49,101 nucleotides of DNA from Cylindrodendrum hubeiense (Eukaryota; Ascomycota; Sordariomycetes; Hypocreales; Nectriaceae). A model generated the notes under the pieces. It made no database searches and was not told the DNA's origin. It saw only the letters and a program-made list of their open reading frames with translations. Shown here piece by piece: positions 20,768 to 32,179 of this stretch. Position 1 is the first letter of the stretch. Every line of letters begins with the position of its first letter. A program made the translations under genes and the position numbers. Where the stretch lies: positions 1 to 49,101 of the forward strand of contig JAANBB010000310.1 of NCBI GenBank assembly GCA_014621425.1, given 5' to 3'.

Positions 20768-21919
20768 CTTTGTCGGGCGGTCTCGGCGATCGGGAGCCGA
20801 AGTCGATATCGCGATGAGGGCAGTGAAGGCGCAGGTGGAGGCGGGGCACGTCGGAAACACGAGGGCACGTCGGGGTCGCTTCAGCGATGTTTAGAATGAA
20901 TATGCTAGGTGAGGATGGGAGGCATGGGACGAGGCGAGGGCGCAAAGTAGGCAGTATTGAAGTTACAGGAAATGCGACTGCTGACAAAGAGTGACTGTCA
21001 TTTGACGAAGGTCATACATCACAAGGTAGGCGCGGATGATGTAGTGTCGGGAGGGCAGGTGCCGCCCCGCCGCGGGGTACGTAGCCCATCAGGCAGCCAG
21101 CCCTGCCCCACCGGGGACGGCTCAAGGGCGGAAGACGGAACCGAATATGGGCAGGAGTGGCGGAATGGCGACCCAGAGAAGGACTCTCACGACGATCCTA
21201 CAACCAGGACTTCAAAAGCAATAAATTGAATTTGCGTCTCAAGGCTTTTTAATGGCATAAACGGCTCGATAATAGTATATTTTGGGGGTGGGGGTGCAGA
21301 GTGGTTCAGCACAGCTCCCAAGGTTTCAGTCCTCTGCAAGACGCCGTCAAGTACTATCAAGCATAGTTGATAGTGGGATACACTTGGTGAATGATCCAAG
21401 TTTTTGAAAGAGAACTATCCCAGTGTAACTACATATTTTTCTCTTTTTTATTGTATTTATTTCATTTCTCAGCCGGGACTGTTGATAGTTCAGCAGCAAT
21501 GGCCAGTTTGTCTCTCAACCATGGAGGCCCTCGGTAGCAGCAACATACTCCTTAGACAGGCCACAAACGCGGGGAGAACTCGATGATATAATATGCGGCT
21601 GCAGGTCATTTGATTTGCAGTCCCGAAATTTTTAGGGGTTCGTAAGATCGATCCGATGCGGCCGTGGCCTGGTCAACGTAAGACGGCCGCTTTGTAGACG
21701 ACCTACAGTTCTTCCTGCACTTATCCGGCGTGCTTCTAGAATCCACGGCCGGAAACGCAACCCCACACGTGCAGGGACGACTACTTAGAACGCGCTTGTC
21801 GCTGTCGCGTCTGAACGGGAACGACTTCGCCAAAATTCGTCCAAGGCTTGGGCCTCAACCACACTCATCTCCTTTTTTTTTCGATCAACCTCTGAAATTT
21901 GCCTGTAAACATCTTCAAA
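20768..21919. promoter_or_regulatory. Divergent promoter region of ATG7 and DCD1
   Basis: This 1.15-kb region separates two genes transcribed away from each other. It contains an 8-bp perfect inverted repeat, ACTATCAA (21353-21360) and TTGATAGT (21367-21374) with a 6-nt loop, and a further TTGATAGT at 21482-21489. A 16-mer, GATCCGATGCGGCCGT, at 21650-21665 also occurs in the PMP3 promoter. A T-run and CT-rich leader (about 21866-21890) precede the DCD1 start. No gene is supported. Confidence 0.45.
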
Positions 21920-23204
21920 ATGCTCATCGGAGTCTGCGGCGGTATGTATCTGTCCTCATCTGGCCGTAATTTGCACACACCGCTCACATCTCATTCCATT
22001 GATAGGCATCTGCTCCGGCAAAAAGACCGTGGCTCAATATCTGGTCGAGCATCACGGCTTCAAGCATCTCTACCTCCAATCACCTCATCCATCTCTCGGG
22101 GACTCAGACTCCGAGTCGGCCGCTTCTGAGACTACCAAGCAGCCGGAAACGCCATCTGACCCGCAGCTTTTCTCCAGTGCCTCAATCTCAACTGGCATCA
22201 CCACCAAGAATGGCACCAAATTATCATCTGAAACCACGCTCGCCCTGCGAGCTCAACCCAACACCTTCTCCACCCCTGAAGAACTCCTTGACTTCGTGAC
22301 CAAGCGCTGGCGGAGCAGATTCGTTACAACGGACATCCCCACTGAGGCTGTTCTTGATGTCTTCGTGCGCCGACCATTCTTCCTTCTCCTCTCAGTGGAT
22401 GCCCCACTGACGATCCGTTGGCATCGTTACCAAGAGCGAGCTATGCAAGCCGGTAGCCCGGAGATGAGCCTCGAGGAATTTGTCGCCACAAGTGATACTC
22501 ACTTATATGATCCTCACACGGGCTTGTCGCAGCTCATATCGAGGGCGGCCGTGAGACTGCTCAACACATCGGCGTCCCTGGCCCATCTCTATGCTACCCT
22601 GGGGAAGCTCGATATCCCCAATCCGGATCGCCTCCGCCCTAGCTGGGATAACTACTTCATGGCGCTGGCATCCCTGGCCGCGCACCGCTCAAATTGCATG
22701 AAGCGCAGGGTTGGGTGCGTGCTCGTTGGAAAGGAGCGCAGGGTTATCAGCACCGGATATAATGGAACACCACGGGGGCTTCGAAACTGTGCTGAGGGAG
22801 GCTGCCCGAGGTGCAACGAGGGCAACAGCTCGGGCGTCGGACTATCGACCTGCTTGTGCATCCACGCCGAAGAGAACGCCCTCCTCGAAGCCGGACGAGA
22901 TAGAATCCGGGAGGGTTCAGTCCTGTACTGCGACACGTGTCCATGTCTAACATGCAGTATCAAGATTTGTCAAGTCGGGATTAGTGAGGTTGTCTACGCT
23001 CACGGCTACAGTATGGACAGGGAGACGGCGCAGGTGTTTAGGGAGGCCGGCGTGAGATTGAGACAATTCATACCAGTGAGTGTGCTCCCTTCCTTAACTT
23101 CCAATACGATCCTCCCCTCATATCTGATCCCTTGCCCACGGGTGCTGACTCGGATCTAGCCGCCCAACGGACTTGTCCACCTCGAGAAAATGGAACTATA
23201 TTGA
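21920..23204 (+). CDS. DCD1: Deoxycytidylate (dCMP) deaminase with N-terminal P-loop domain
   Basis: Three exons, 21920-21941 (22 bp), 22006-23075 and 23160-23204, give 378 residues (yeast Dcd1 is about 312). Splicing of the tiny first exon creates MLIGVCGG-ICSGKKTVAQYL, a P-loop-like GxxxxGK segment. The deaminase domain fills the C-terminal half from about SWDNYFMALASLAAHRSNCM. Zinc and catalytic motifs are HAEENALLEA (His294, Glu296) and PCLTC (Cys321, Cys324). The YNGTPRGLRNCAEGGCPRC region is the usual dCMP-deaminase signature with extra Cys. It converts dCMP to dUMP, feeding thymidylate synthesis, in the cytosol. The insert between the two domains (about residues 34-90) is Ser/Thr-rich and explains the added length. 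The third exon supplies the last 14 residues. Confidence 0.95.
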
Positions 23205-23886
23205 TCGGCCATGTGCCACTTGTGTGCGGGGAACCTTGTGGAGGGGATCCAGTCTGCTGAGCATGTGGCTTTGAATAGCGGGCACATCCGCGCGATGGCA
23301 TTTTATAAAATCAATATGAACCATGAGAATTCAATATTGCAGCCGCCGCCAAGAGAAGGCATGCCAATATTCCAGCCCTCGACTACCGGTACATAGGCTT
23401 TTCTCATTTCAAGCATCCCTTGAGAAGTGTGTTGATTATCTGTTGAGATAGCAAGCCAGTTCTAGGCTCGAAACCCAAGTCTCACAATCGGCAAACAATG
23501 GTCAAGTCTGCCCAATGAAGGTCCTGAATCACCAAGCAGCTGCAGTCTTACCTCCGTAGTGCAAGCGCCTATGCGGGCTGAGTATGCGGTGTGACCCGCC
23601 TGAGTGCGTTTGAGTGCCAGCGTGGCCAGCATATGGTGGCCAGCAGCTGCTCACGATGATTCGAGTATAGGGTAACCAAGCCCTCACCAAGTCCACTTGG
23701 CCGCAGCTCTGGTCGGACGAGAATCAACACACCATGCGTCATGCGTCTTTCTTTCGGAGAGCGGCGCGCTTGCGTGCATCCAGCTCGTACGGCCAAATAT
23801 AACTGGGCGCATGATGGCGCCTAATAATCTATTGTGGAGGCGTAGGTGTCGGCACGAGTTGTGATTATGAGATCCTGGTCAACTCC

Positions 23887-23919
23887 CGCAACACGGGCGC
23901 AACACGGGCGCAACACGAG
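23887..23919. repeat. Tandem 11-bp repeat, three copies
   Basis: Two exact units of CGCAACACGGG and a third with one change (CGCAACACGAG) lie head to tail in the gene-free interval downstream of DCD1. This is seen directly. It looks like a small minisatellite made by local duplication. Confidence 0.8.
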
Positions 23920-26013
23920 GACTAACAACTCCAAGTCGCGGACCCAATGCAGCGCTTTCACCCGAAAAAAAAAAACGTTGTGAAAGGGGTCAGGGGAATA
24001 TTCCTGCAGAACTCCGAACAGACCGCTCGTGCTTGCAACCCCTTATAATATTAATGCAATAGGGGTTCATTTCACCTGAGCCGCAAAACTTGTGCGGTGT
24101 GCTTCAACGGGCGAGTTAGCTGCAGCGGGCGTCCCATAAAATATGCAACCAGTCAGGCGGTCAACGAGTTCGCGTGTTGCTTTGTGCAAGGAGGGCGGCC
24201 CGGCCGCGCCCGTACATGGACCTACGTTAGTGCAAGTCATCGCCTGTGCGTGTGCTCGATTGTGCTCTCCGATGAGCGGGGAATTTGTGCATTGAACCTG
24301 TTCTATTTAGGTGACGGTAGTTTGGCCCGTGTAAGTCGTCATCCTCGGACATCATCGAGAGAGCACGGGGCAAGGCACCAATATACGGCGGGAGAACCCA
24401 AATGCCGGAGACGGCAGCTATTGGTGGCATGACGTCTGAAGGACGTGATGGGGAATCCTATCTTTGGGAACGATAACTTTGATTTGGAAAAAGATGGGCT
24501 ACGAGGGGGTAGTGTGAGCGTGCTTTGGATCTGGCGGGGCCACCCCCGGACTCTTCCAGAAGAAGCGAAATGACATGGGCCGGCGAGCATAAAGAGGCAT
24601 AATCAAATACCAAATTACCACCGCTAGCTAGTTCGAATAAGTGGAGTGAATAGGGGATGATGGTTGTTTGTTTTGATCAAGAGATTTGCTGCGCGTCGCG
24701 ACGCCTTGCGCATTGTGATGATGATGATGATGGAGGATGGGTGATGGGGGGATGGATGGGGTCGATGGGGATGCTGATGCCCGATGATGAGTTGGCCGGT
24801 GGCGGAGGAGAGGGGGCGAGCAATTGTTGGACGAAGCAAAAGCAGGGGCTTGGGGTCGATACTACTCCGTTCAGCTCACAAGGATGAGATATGTGCATTC
24901 TCGGCGACATGCTTCACTATCTTTGTTTTCTCTATCTCTGTGCGGAGTATGGTAGTAAACAACGCAGCCCTGTTGCAGCGATTGGATCGAGACAACCAGC
25001 AGACTACATACATATTATGGGAGCAGCAGAGTCTATTTGTTTATATTTCGCTAAGAACTTGAGTGTATAATCACTAGTACGTAGCGTGGCGATGTCATCA
25101 ATGCAAATATTTCATCCTTGTGGGCTGTCTAGCCTAGGGACAGTCTGGCTGAAGCTGAACGGCGCCTGGGATAAGGGGATGAGGCAATGGCGATCATGAC
25201 GCTGCTAACAAGAGTAACCAGCGAACAGGTGGGAATTAGAAGAATCAGGAATGCCGAGACAGGGTCCTGCAACCAGTCGCCAACGATCTGGCCAGCGGCT
25301 CCAGCGTTTATTCATCTGCGACCACGCGACAGGCCAGCAGGCGTCGTTTAGAGGAGCGATGTCTCGTGTCATCCCATCCCCAGCCCATCCCATCTCGTCC
25401 CAATGCCATGCCATGCCATGTCATGGCTGATCGGCCGCGAGCTAGGGCCGGCGCCAGACGACGTGGAACCCTCGTCGCAGCCAGACTCCTGGGAATCCCC
25501 TGGAAGGCCCCTTGGAAGACCTCGCTGGGACCCCTGGGGGCTGGGGAGCTGGCAAGTTAGGACCCTTCTGGTAGGGGCTCAGGACGGGAGGACCCCTGGG
25601 TATTGGCGCTGAGATGCGCCCTGTGGAGCGCCAGCTAGGGTGCTAGAGCGCTGGGGACGTGTCAGTGTCACTAGGGGGGAGGTCGGACGGGAGTCTTTGG
25701 AGGAGAGGCCCTGAGGGAGAAGGTCGCAGCTCCTAGCAAGAGGTGGAGGAGAGGCATGGGGTGGAGGAGAATACGCATCTCGCTCCGATGAGCTTGTTGG
25801 GTGCAGGTTTCTAGTGGGTTTCGGCCTCAGGCTGTTATTCCATCTCCGTGCTCGTTTCCTTTCCTGAGAGGGAGTCGGTACAAGCAAATAATTTTGCACA
25901 AAGGATGCGAACGGCGACAACTACCCGCCGGAGAACGTGCGACCTGCGTGGGCTTGATTGTTTTGTTTGTCTGGGTCACAACGGCGGTAGCGAAGACTCA
26001 GACGGCGGGGGAA

Positions 26014-26039
26014 TGTGATGTCTCGATGTGATGTCTCGA
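26014..26039. repeat. Tandem 13-bp duplication
   Basis: Two exact adjacent copies of TGTGATGTCTCGA in the wee1 upstream region. This is a simple local duplication with no evidence of function. Confidence 0.8.
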
Positions 26040-27465
26040 CGTGCCATCATCGATGGAACGGATGGACCATGGCGCCAAGGAAGGCGTGGGCGGGCCACAA
26101 GCGGGCCACGGGGGGACCAGCCGCGGCGCCATCGCCTGACAGNGGGGCCCCAGGTGGCGCCCAAGAGGGGGCAGGGCAGCGCAGGCAGGGGGCCGGGAAG
26201 GACCCAGCGCCCACCCCCCTGTCCAAACAGACGCGCTCTGGACGTGTCGAGCTAGACCGTATGCGGAAACCGTGTAAACAAATGCGTCACCTCTTGGGCG
26301 CGCACAATAGCAGGCGCGCCCCAATTTGCACTCCCCGTGGCTTCTCCTGCGCCTGTCTTCCGCGTCCCGTGTCCCGTGGCCCGGCGCTCTCCACATCCCT
26401 CTCCACCGTCCCTGCCCTGTCTCATCGGTCCACCCGCACCTGCGCCTGCTCCTGCACCTGGCGTGCGGCTTGCCTGCCTCCACCGCGCTCTTGCCTTGCC
26501 CCAAACTGCCCGCTACCAAACCTGGAACCCACGGTGCCCACCCACTCCTGCCCCTGCCAGCACCCACTCCCAGAAGAGCGTCGACACGCGCCGTCCCCAA
26601 CTCTCGACTCCCACACGTCCCCGTTCTGTCCCAGCGCCAGTAGTCGTCAACCAGTCCCCCAATTCCTCCCACACCATCTGCCAGCTTTCCAAACAAACCG
26701 CCTGCATACCAGCCCGATTCGCCACTGCCAGTCGTTTTCCCTTCGACTCGACATCCTGAGTCACCAGACCCGTACCGGATCCACGTTATGCCCTGAGAAG
26801 GGTTACGGTTCCAACTGCCACCACACGAGGGGTCTTTGGTTTTGGTCCCTGGGCTCGCGACGACAAGACAACGAAAGAGACTAGGCGTCAAGAAGCGTTT
26901 GCGCCATGATCTAACAGCCCCCGTTTCTTTCTCACTCCCGACACGACGACAACGACGACCACGACTACTGCCACCTCCACCGCCCGACGAGTTTCCAACC
27001 TCCCGGTGCCTGCCTTTCAATCTCTCCACCTTCACCTCACCTCCATCTCACCTTCGGAACTGCCTACTTGCCTGCCTACCTGCCTGCCTGTGGTTTGACT
27101 GCAGCCTGCGCCTCCCACTTATCTTCTGCCTCTCTCTAGCGTCTGAGCCTGCCTTTTTTTGCCAAGTCATGATATGACATACGGCTTCCCAGTGAGACTG
27201 GTTGTGCTTCGGGATTTTTGTTGGGTTTCGCCCCAAGTCACTCTTGCCTCGTCGACACGCGTGCACGCCTCCCACCATCTTCTATCGACAAACACTTTAC
27301 ATCCCGGCCCCGAACAACCTTTTCAGCCGGATGCTCTGCTCTGCTCCCCTTTACCTCTGATCAACCGGTAAAGGATTCCCACGCATATATCTAGCCTTGC
27401 TTACGTGGGCATTCCTCTCCGACTACCGTGATCGCCCCGACCCTCCAACATTCCACGCCCTCACA

Positions 27466-30400
27466 ATGTCCTTCTCCAACAGCAGTGGTGGCACCCTCGC
27501 CCTTCCATCACCGACGCACGTCCATCATATCGATGCAACATCGGCCGTTCGCACTCTGCGACGTTCCATGTCCAGATCGCCCTCAAAGTTTATATCGCGG
27601 TCCAACTCTCAAAGTTCGGAGGGCCTTCAAGGCTCACACCAGACCTCGCCACAGTCGCCCTGTCGACGTTTCGGCTCAACACCACAGCATCAACAACCTC
27701 TGCCGTCGAACACCCGGTCGGCACCGCCTTTCGGATCCTCTAGCCACGCAAACGTCCCTCACCAGTCAATATTTGGCACTCCATTCCGTCCCAGTGTCAG
27801 GCTTTCGCTCCGCTCCGCAAAGAAGTCATCGCCGTCAAGACCACTGACACGAGCTCGTGCATCGCCCAAGAGCCCCTTGAAGCGAGCGCTTATTACAGCA
27901 CCCGACAACGGCAACTCGCTGCCTTCTACCACACCCTCCTCTGCTCCCGATTCACCAGGGCAGGAGAACCTCGCCCGCGCAGCGTCTAGCCCCGCGCGGC
28001 GCAAGAGTTGCGATAAGCGACACAGTGTTCATCTAGACGTCTCTGGCTCATCACAGTCTGCGTTCCTTAACGCTATAGACACCAACAACAACACCAATAG
28101 TGATACCCACATGGTTTCAAACACCGGTTCGCTGAAGCGCAGTGATGCGACCATGAATCTGGACCAACCCAGCCAAGGAAGCCCCGTGGCTAAGCGGCGG
28201 AGTTTGCATGGAATCACGGGTTTGGTCCAGAACGAGGACCATAATATTTTTGGATCCAACACCACCTCTTCTCAGAGCTTCGCCATTCACGAAGACTCTG
28301 GTTCTGAATATGAACTTTCAGGTGCCGGTGGTGCACCTCTCCGCGATCCACTACCCTCCCCGACGCCGACCGCTAATGTTCCAAAGCGGTCCTCCTCTTT
28401 GCGAAAGTCGACCCTTCAGCAGAGATATGGCGAACGGGGGTCTCTGGGTAGGCGGACGGGTGAGCGACAGCTTGCCCAAATTAGTGCGGACTTCTCACCA
28501 GTCCGTAGTCGACCCCGTCTCTCTATGGACCAATTCGTTCCTCCCCACGTTCGAGATAGTCCCTTCTCAACCTCAACCACTCCCCCTTCCAACCCGCCCA
28601 CCAACCTGATGGACAGCAGAACGCACCAACCCCACCCCCTCTCCAAAACGTTGACGACCTCATCATCTGGAGGTAGTCTTACCGAGGAGGCGCCATTTTT
28701 TGCGCCTGTGCCGAGGGTTTCTGATCGCCCGAGACCTCACCCATTTTCCAGATCTCTGCCACTCAATGCGACGAGGCCGACGCGCGCAAACGATCCTATG
28801 AGGTCAATGGCCACCCCCAATAGGTCGCAGCTGTGGGTTGGAGCCTTCAGCTCTACTGGTCTCATATCAAAGGTCAACCGCCACCCAGAGGAGGAAGCGG
28901 ACAGGAAAATGGCCCCCCCTGACACTCCTTGCAAAAAGCATTCAAACCCATTCGCTACTTTCCCACCACCCGCTGGCAGCGCCATGAAGAAGAGGGGTAA
29001 CAACCGAAATTCTTTTGGCGGCCTTCCTTCGACCCCATTCAACCCCATCTCTGGCCAGGCACCGAACACCTTTGGAAACCCTGGAAAGGGTTTGGCCATC
29101 TTCCAGCGTGGTAACGCTTCCAGAAGCTCACGCCGCGGTAGTGTGTTGAGCCTTGATGGCGAAGAGCCCAAGCTCTTTGGAGAAAACATTGATCTCTCAA
29201 ACTCCCTAGAGGGTGATGCCCCTCCTACCCCGACAAAGAACACCATGACCCCAAGCCTGAGCAATCTCAGCAACGTGAGCGAGCATTCGCTCGAGAGCCC
29301 CAGTGCCAACCGAATTTTGCCTCCTACCTCGGCTGTCCGTCCTATCATTTCCCGAGAATCAACCTGTAAGTCGACCCTCAAGACGTCAATCACGTCAAGC
29401 ACACCAACCGATACAATCGATCGATTGGCTCCCGCCGAGTGTGGGAAGTATCCTACTCTCGGGTTTTCCTGTTCTTCATTCAGCCGCTCAAGAGCTCGAC
29501 GAGGCGTCCGTCCTCCCGCCCCTCTAAGCGCGGTTTCTATATCCCGTCCCCTCAAATCTACGTCAGAAGTAAATGCTAAGATAAATGTTAATCCAGCGAG
29601 CCCTGTTGATGGACGACGGACCCCACAAACCCCTCAGGAGAGCTTGCTACCCTTGGACACTAGCCGGCTGTCTATTTCACAGGCGGGCGATGGCTACTCG
29701 GATAACATGCCGCCTCCGGTTACACCAACAGCTGGACGAGATTTCCGATCCTCTACGAGTCTTCTCGTCACCCCCGTCAACATGCGAACGAGTAATGTTG
29801 ATGTCGACACAAGCCTCTACTCGAGGTTCGACAAAGTTGACCAGATTGGGAAGGGCGAGTTTTCGACCGTTTACCGAGTTACGAAAGTGGACCACCGACA
29901 GATGGCCTTTGATGCCTTGATTTCGACAACTCCCAGTGAGCGTTCACGTAGCCCTGCAAAAGGCGAGGTTTTCGCCGTCAAGAAGAGCAAGCAGCCTTAT
30001 CAAGGCCCAAAAGACCGAGAGACGAAACTCAGAGAGGCCCAGATTCTCAAGGCTCTATCCCATGGCGACCACGTGGTAAAGTACGTGGATGAATGGGAGC
30101 ATAACCTTCACTTGTATATCCAAACCGAATTTTGCGAGGAAGGTACACTTGATAAGTTCTTGGGCAATGTCGGACGGGGAGGTCGACTGGATGATTTCCG
30201 CATCTTTAAGGTGCTACAGGACCTTTGCTTGGTATGTGATTAGTTGGTATGGCATTTGTGATCCACTGGCAGCTAACATTTGTATAGGGGTTGAAGGAAA
30301 TCCACGAAGCTGGATTCATGCACCTTGATCTGAAGCCAGCAAACATTCTGGTTACTTTTGAGGGGACTCTCAAGATCGGCGATTTTGGCCTCGCGCAGGC

Positions 30401-30989
30401 ATGTACAGCTGCTCAGGGAGTTGACGTTGAGGGCGACCGTGAGTACATGGCGCCTGAAATGCTCAAAGGCAAGGTTGGCCAATCCGCAGATGTCTTCTCT
30501 CTCGGCCTCATCATTCTCGAAACCGCAGCCAACGTCGTACTGCCCGATAATGGTCCTACATGGATTGCCCTGAGATCGGGTGACCTTTCTGAAGTACCCA
30601 GCCTTACATGGACTCCTTCAATTGAGGTCCAGCGGGACGCTGCTGGCAACCCTACCGAATCTGTTCACAGCGATGAGTTTTCGAGCGGAAAGACACACGA
30701 CCCCAGCAATCTGTTCGGCTCATTTAAGCGATCGGAAATGCAGCACCCTCCCGACTTCATGGTCAACGCATTCGACCCTAGCTCCCTTGACTCGGTGGTT
30801 CGATGGATGACGGCACAGGAACCTGGAAACCGACCCTCTGTGCAACAGGTTCTAGCACTCGAGGGACTCCGATGGATGGCTGATCACCGTGCCGCTCCTG
30901 CAACGGTGTACGAAGGAAGCTGGGGTCCCGCCGAGTTGTTTCCCGTGACCATTGCCGTGGACAGCGATACTGAAATGACGGATGTTTGA
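27466..30989 (+). CDS. wee1: Wee1-type mitosis inhibitor protein kinase
   Basis: Two exons, 27466-30231 and 30288-30989, give 1155 residues; the 56-bp intron (GTATGT...TATAG) lies inside the kinase domain at phase 0. I prefer the ATG at 27466 (TCACAATGTC) over an in-frame ATG at 27397, because MSFSNSSGG starts typical low-complexity sequence. Residues 1-780 are Ser/Pro-rich and probably disordered, with many SP/TP sites. The kinase domain starts about 786 (FDKVDQIGKGEFSTVYRV), with the ATP lysine near Lys839 (FAVKKSK), HLDLKPANI (catalytic Asp936) and GDFG (953-956), then EYMAPEML. FCEEGTLDKFL and the HLDLKPANI form are Wee1-like. By family it phosphorylates the inhibitory tyrosine of Cdk1 in the nucleus to delay mitosis; it corresponds to Aspergillus ANKA. 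Confidence 0.93.
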
Positions 30990-32179
30990 GGAGATCTGCC
31001 TCAACATAATGACAGGGTACGACGAGCTCTGTGATTGCTCACACCTCTGGATATCATTAGCGTCTGATGGGCCTATATGGGCGTTGGAATTATTGGTTCT
31101 TGTGCTGGAATACGTATGAGTGGATATGTGGAGGCCGATGGTGAAATTGGCGACCGAAGCGACTCGAAGAGGATATCACACCTTGCTGCACATGGTTAGA
31201 CTTTCTACCATGACACGATACGACGATACTACGACATCTGGACGACAGCAGGAGGCTGTTGCCTGCTAGGCGTTCCGTTCGATTGGTTGTTCTATGCTTG
31301 AGTCAGAAATGATGAGATTTCTGGCAGTCAGCTTCGACACGACGACTGGAGCGACCGTTTTCTTTTTATCCAGCCAGCATACTTGCACGACCTGATCGAG
31401 GTATACGCACGCGATGACGATGCGTGACCTATTGGCGGGCTGCATTGCTATTTGCATCTCGAGACCGAGATTGCTTGTATTAACTACATTTGAAGGATTA
31501 GACATGTTGGAATTACATGGTTACCAGGGGTAATAATCCAGATATGCGGGAGTTTTGGTGACCACCTGCATGAAGAGGCAGAGAGGAGGACAAACCAAAA
31601 AGAAGGCATAGGCCAGAAAGGGGAAAAGGAAAGAAGCACGAGTAGGGCCCATTACGTCAAGGACGGGCACGAGAGACTTTGAGGCCTCGTGATGGAACCA
31701 TGTAGAATATATAAATAATGGTGGGAGTGGAGGGCATTGGAAGGACACTGGAAAGGCCAGTGTTAGCAGCACCCAGGATCTCGAAGAGCACCTGAAGGCG
31801 AGGCTGATTTGATTGTTGATGACGATTCTGACGACGAAATGGCATGAATATGATATGACCAGTTCTCAACAATGAAACATGTTCCTTAAAATGATTTGCC
31901 TCTTTGTGATGTGATGATGGAAATAACTGGGTTGTTAAGGATGACAAAGCGGTTTAGTGATAGAGGGTGTCGATCAGGCACCGCGTGTACCCGACGAGAC
32001 GCGCGGGGCTTGCATGAGCTTGAGGTAGGTAGTTGGGCTGTTGATAGCAACGAATACCGACATCATTTCTTTGCCAATCCGCCAAGCTCTTTCAGGACCA
32101 AATTAGACCAATCTCGGCGTTGTCGATAAGAAAGCGATTGCTACCATCCCACATCTCTACCTTTTCGTTACGCTTCACT
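30990..32179. other. wee1 3' region and FAD oxidoreductase promoter
   Basis: A 1.2-kb gap between two plus-strand genes. No reading frame has family features and no repeat of note was seen. The last 100 bp (from about 32080) look like the transcribed leader of the next gene. No obvious TATA box was found. Confidence 0.4.

Larger units (their letters stand above)
23205..27465. other. Gene-free interval with short tandem repeats; wee1 promoter and long leader
   Basis: No protein gene is supported in 4.3 kb. It holds several short tandem duplications (23887-23919, 24718-24735, around 25370-25432, 26014-26039). From about 26320 to 27465 the plus strand is strongly C/T-rich, matching a long transcribed leader for wee1, and contains several short upstream ATGs (for example 27168). 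An ambiguous base lies at 26143 in a GC-rich run. Long open frames on either strand here are compositional and show no conserved motif. Confidence 0.5.

Noticed and set aside
25998..27035. Long frames on both strands (289 and 345 codons) upstream of wee1
   Set aside because: They cover each other, cross an ambiguous base at 26143 and are highly biased (Cys/Arg/Gly or Pro/Ser/Cys). This looks like the pyrimidine-rich leader and not protein.
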